From positions 5,437,278 to 5,501,277 of the forward strand of contig JASKMD010000017.1 in the NCBI GenBank assembly GCA_030144725.1: 64,000 nucleotides of DNA, written 5' to 3'. Under the pieces are notes generated by a model, which did no database searches, was not told the origin of the DNA, and saw nothing but the letters and a program-made list of their open reading frames with translations. The translations under genes and the position numbers were made by a program. The DNA is from Haematococcus lacustris (lineage: Eukaryota; Chlorophyta; Chlorophyceae; Chlamydomonadales; Haematococcaceae). Shown here one piece after another: positions 62,101-64,000 of this stretch (positions within the stretch are counted from its first letter, which is position 1; each line of letters opens with the position of its first letter).

Positions 62101-62849
62101 AGGCGATGTCACTCACTCTCGCACCTCCAAAGGGCACTTCCAATGGGCACTTCCAAAGGATCGAAACAAGAATCAAACAGTATGGAGTAATGAGGATGGT
62201 CAAATATTGGCCTGTTGGATGGAAGTATTGATTGTAAACCATTGCACAAGCATGAGGAACTCAACATGTAAGAAGCGTGTTGAGGGGACAGCTGTCGTGT
62301 TCTGTGACCTCTTGTTGAGCTGACCTGGAACATATTGTGACCTTGCGCAGCATGAGGTCACCACGAGCCAAACAGTGCTGCAGCAGGCGCAGGAGCTGGA
62401 TTGGGTGACACTGGCAGTACTAGCGATGTGGGTGTATGCCACCATGGTACCCATCTGCAAAGGCGTGCGGCACGATGAAGCCTTTGGTGAGCGCAACCAG
62501 TCATCAGCGAGGCATGATAGGCTGGAAGCTAGGGGCTGGATGAGTGGGGGTTAGGTTCGGTGCAAGCTTCAGGGAGGCCAGGGTCAGGGTGGGAGGTTGG
62601 CTAGGCAGTCTCTTACCCATGGAATAAGGCACGCTCTGGTGTGAAGGGATGTTTTTTATCGACGGACACGGCTTTCAGTTGGCCTAGTGCACACAATGGA
62701 GCTGTAGGCTCATCTCTGAAGGTTTGCCCCTATGATGCGCCACAGGCTTCTTCACGCCCAGTCTTGAGAGGAACCACGGGCGAGCGGCGATGCTAGGCAT
62801 TGTGGGGCTTGCCGCTCTTGAGGCGCAAGTCGGACAACCCTTCTTTTAG
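59108..62849 (+). CDS. ELIP-like (early light-induced, LHC-superfamily) chloroplast protein, four exons
   Basis: Exons 59108-59266, 59305-59448, 62351-62486 and 62746-62849 join in phase to 180 aa. The N-terminus MHRAFSGMRSGIAPISGP..., rich in Ser/Arg/Ala, fits a transit peptide. Helix I is FNGPAPELVNGRLAMVGW (LHC motif E..NGR.AM.G), followed by HEVTTSQTVLQQ. Helix II is WVTLAVLAMWVYATMVPICK. Helix III is LERNHGRAAMLGIVGLAALE (LHC motif again, His for Asn). Length and order match ELIPs, which bind pigments in thylakoids under light stress. Intron 2 (59449-62350, 2.9 kb) carries two Fanzor family 2 copies and repeat Y. A third Fanzor scrap lies 27 bp after the stop. Confidence 0.8.
59545..60435 (-). 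pseudogene. Fanzor family 2, copy F
   Basis: The minus strand has an intron acceptor, then VEMAEVLWECHCCVKQMMVF, DKAGIGTQGGSGADAVLQAC, MVLVDEFCNSRVISAVNG, QPVQGLMWCPVVG in one frame (60431-59946). Shifted frames then carry the Lys/Pro linker, RuvC-III WVDRDCYAALNMQRIGES (Asn to Tyr) and the tail YLDLGYKRL. RuvC-I is missing (truncated at the intron). A partial 3' block with AAGCTGATGACGGCT is kept at 59600-59615. Antisense in ELIP intron 2. Confidence 0.8.
60436..60700. other. ELIP intron sequence between two Fanzor copies
   Basis: Unique intronic sequence with a tandem (T)ACGGCTCATTCA doublet near 60608-60632. No gene. Confidence 0.4.
60701..60955 (-). ncRNA. candidate omega/guide RNA and right end of Fanzor family 2 (copy G)
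   Basis: Third full copy of the conserved 3' block. It starts at the shared terminus CAGCACCTTGG and keeps the AGCTGATGACAGCT hairpin (60925-60938), here with a 5-bp stem. Confidence 0.5.
60701..61547 (-). pseudogene. Fanzor family 2, copy G, 5'-truncated
   Basis: The minus strand reads VLVDEHHTTPVSSAVNGQQP, the linker RATRPADWKPPAGQVEHCL, RGMMWCPVV. Then, after a one-base shift in a CCCCC/GGGGG run (about 61335), it reads the AKRSKRTKAEP insert, RuvC-III WLDRDCNAVLNMQRIGES and the tail. RuvC-II Glu and RuvC-III Asp are kept; RuvC-I is missing. The 5' break at about 61547 abuts a fragment of the duplicated-block module. Antisense in ELIP intron 2. Confidence 0.85.
61548..61760 (-). repeat. 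solo fragment of the duplicated-block coding-like module
   Basis: The minus strand encodes LRGCKKTSRKLMAHFQLRAG and VHSQLRVIASLYV, matching 42655-42880. Its break adjoins the 5' end of Fanzor copy G, whose sequence stops at a GGGGTGGGGTAGCCCA word also present at 42618. Confidence 0.75.
62039..62165 (+). repeat. dispersed repeat Y (copy 2)
   Basis: Matches 37808-37940 with about 85 percent identity by eye; here with two CCAAAGGGCACTT-like units. Located in ELIP intron 2. Confidence 0.8.
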
Positions 62850-62875
62850 ACTCCTCTGTAGTTGTTTCTTTGTCC

Positions 62876-63060
62876 CAAAAGCCGGGTAGGCCAAGTCAGG
62901 AGTGAGTGTGTATATGGCTGGCGATGCCCCGTTGCGCTAAGAGCCGCGCCGGTGGCAGGGATAGCCAGTTGCAGCTAGTCAACCTCTACATTATATACAT
63001 GACCCCTCACAGGAGGGATGGGTGTGAGCAAGAGCTGTAGCCTGTAGTATAGGAGCCGCT
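62876..63060 (+). pseudogene. Fanzor family 1, copy C, 3' terminal scrap
   Basis: The decayed end of the family 1 ORF (KPGRPSQE-stop, then a diverged DKALLRKWRR region) is followed by the family 1 3' block CCCCTCACAGGAGGGATGGG and GTGAGCAAGAGCT. It lies 27 bp downstream of the ELIP stop, on the same strand, so it may supply part of the ELIP 3' UTR. Confidence 0.7.
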
Positions 63061-63119
63061 GGTGCAGAGCCCCTGCTGCAAGTACCTTCTGCTCTGTAAG
63101 AGGATGTCAATGAGATGTT

Positions 63120-64000
63120 TGACGGTGGGTAATCCTACTCAGCTACTCCAAACAAGTTGAAGCAGCCTCGGTCGCGCCCTTGATGACTACCAACCCCACA
63201 CCGGTGGCACTTTCGTTCCAGCCAACTGGAGACCACTGGGCACCTCACCAAAACTAACAGCTTGATGCTTTGTAAAGCTAGCAGTTCGCGTAAACTACTA
63301 GGTCCCATGCATTGGTGCGGGCCCGGCCACCAATGCCCCGCGGTACTCTGCAGCCCGGTGCAACCTCTGCCTGACCTTGGGCAGCCGGTCATTGACCCGC
63401 TTGGAGCGCTGCTGGTACTCCTTGCCAACGGGGGGCAGAGCCTCCCTGTCCTTCCAGCGGCACAGCTCCAGGGGTCGCTGCATGCTCTCCCCGATGCGCT
63501 AGAAGTTGAGGCATCCGTTGGTGTCCCGGTCTAGCCACCTGCCCCATGGAGGGGCCTGGGGTCGTGGCACTGGTCCAGGCGCAGCAAGGGTGGCTGGTCC
63601 TCGGCAGGGAAGGGGGTGGCTCTTAGGCTGGAGGAGGGGGTGGGGGGTCCTCGGCAGGGGGAGGGGGGTCCTGGGCAGGGGCAGGGGGGCCCTGGGCAGG
63701 GGGGTGCTGAGCTGGGGGAGGGGGAGGGGGGTTGGGCGGCACCTGATGGCACCACTGCAGGCCCCGCACATAGCATGCCGCAGGCTCCAGGCTGGGCGCA
63801 CCAGCCGCTCGATCACCTGGCCTGCTGGGGGTACCCAGTTTGCGCGCCCCGCACATACTTAGCATGCCGCCTGCCCCTGCCACTGGTATTGCTGCCCACT
63901 GCCACTGGCACCTGCAGACACGGGAAAGCACAGCACACGCACGGCAGGACTTGATGCACGGAGTCGCAATGTCGCGTGGTGCACACTGCGCCGCGTCGTC
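63120..64000 (-). pseudogene. Fanzor family 3, copy C, cut by the window edge
   Basis: In minus-strand order from the edge: QVIERLVRPAWSLRHAMC, RGLQWCHQVPPN, a long Pro-rich linker, WLDRDTNGCLNF then TAG in place of Gln, RIGESMQRPLELCRWKD, KEYQQRSKRVNDRLPKVRQ and a tail ending MHGT-stop. RuvC-III Asp is kept. Frame changes occur in the linker. The conserved family 3 3' block follows at 63133-63275 (CCTCGGTCGCGCCCTTGAT core). RuvC-I and RuvC-II would lie beyond 64000. Confidence 0.8.
63133..63275 (-). ncRNA. candidate omega/guide RNA block of Fanzor family 3 (copy C)
   Basis: About 140 bp conserved with 19288-19422 and, inverted, 15080-15226. The best-kept word is GATGACTACCAACCCCACAC with CCTCGGTCGCGCCCTTGAT. 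It has no protein reading frame shared by all copies. The role as guide RNA is an inference from its position 3' of the ORF. Confidence 0.4.

Overview
The window reads as nuclear DNA of a green alga of the Chlorophyceae (Chlamydomonadales). The main evidence is an intact three-exon gene for ASA6, a mitochondrial ATP synthase subunit known to me only from chlorophycean algae. Plastid-targeted proteins (an ELIP-like protein and a two-helix membrane protein), many short phase-consistent GT-AG introns and a repeat-rich, moderately GC-rich background agree with this. Haematococcus or a relative is a guess from repeat style, not a demonstration.

Layout. 1-11334: one large LINE-type retrotransposon with a single reading frame open from the assembly gap (715-1214) to 11049, holding kilobases of CCCCCA repeat, an AP-endonuclease, a reverse transcriptase and a C-terminal zinc knuckle. 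11335-28400: broken copies of three families of Fanzor (eukaryotic TnpB-like, RNA-guided nuclease) genes around an F-box/beta-helix gene, ASA6 and a 135-aa membrane protein gene. 28585-39401: a haspin-type kinase gene that I could join from 14 exons in phase; three Fanzor copies lie antisense in its introns. 39788-41700: the longest Fanzor copy. 41701-52854: a very recent tandem segmental duplication seeded by CAGGC/CAGGT arrays, full of MITEs and decayed transposon ORFs. 53283-55998: a frameshifted hAT-like transposase gene. 56667-59107: a 94-aa gene and a 157-aa plastid protein gene. 59108-62849: a four-exon ELIP-like gene, divergent from the 157-aa gene, carrying two antisense Fanzor copies in one intron. 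62876-64000: two further Fanzor remnants running off the edge.

The most notable system is the Fanzor population: at least 15 remnants in three sequence families. Each family has its own conserved non-coding block just 3' of the ORF (candidate omega/guide RNA and right end), and both families with a readable ribbon region have lost the zinc-ribbon cysteines. Two copies carry MITEs whose target duplications are still visible and whose removal restores the frame. The other unusual signal is a pair of exactly 99-nt tandem modules in the duplicated block, in which CCC changes to CGC and GGG to GCG in a coordinated way.

All exon models come from reading the sequence by eye with splice phases checked by hand. 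No transcript or database evidence was available.
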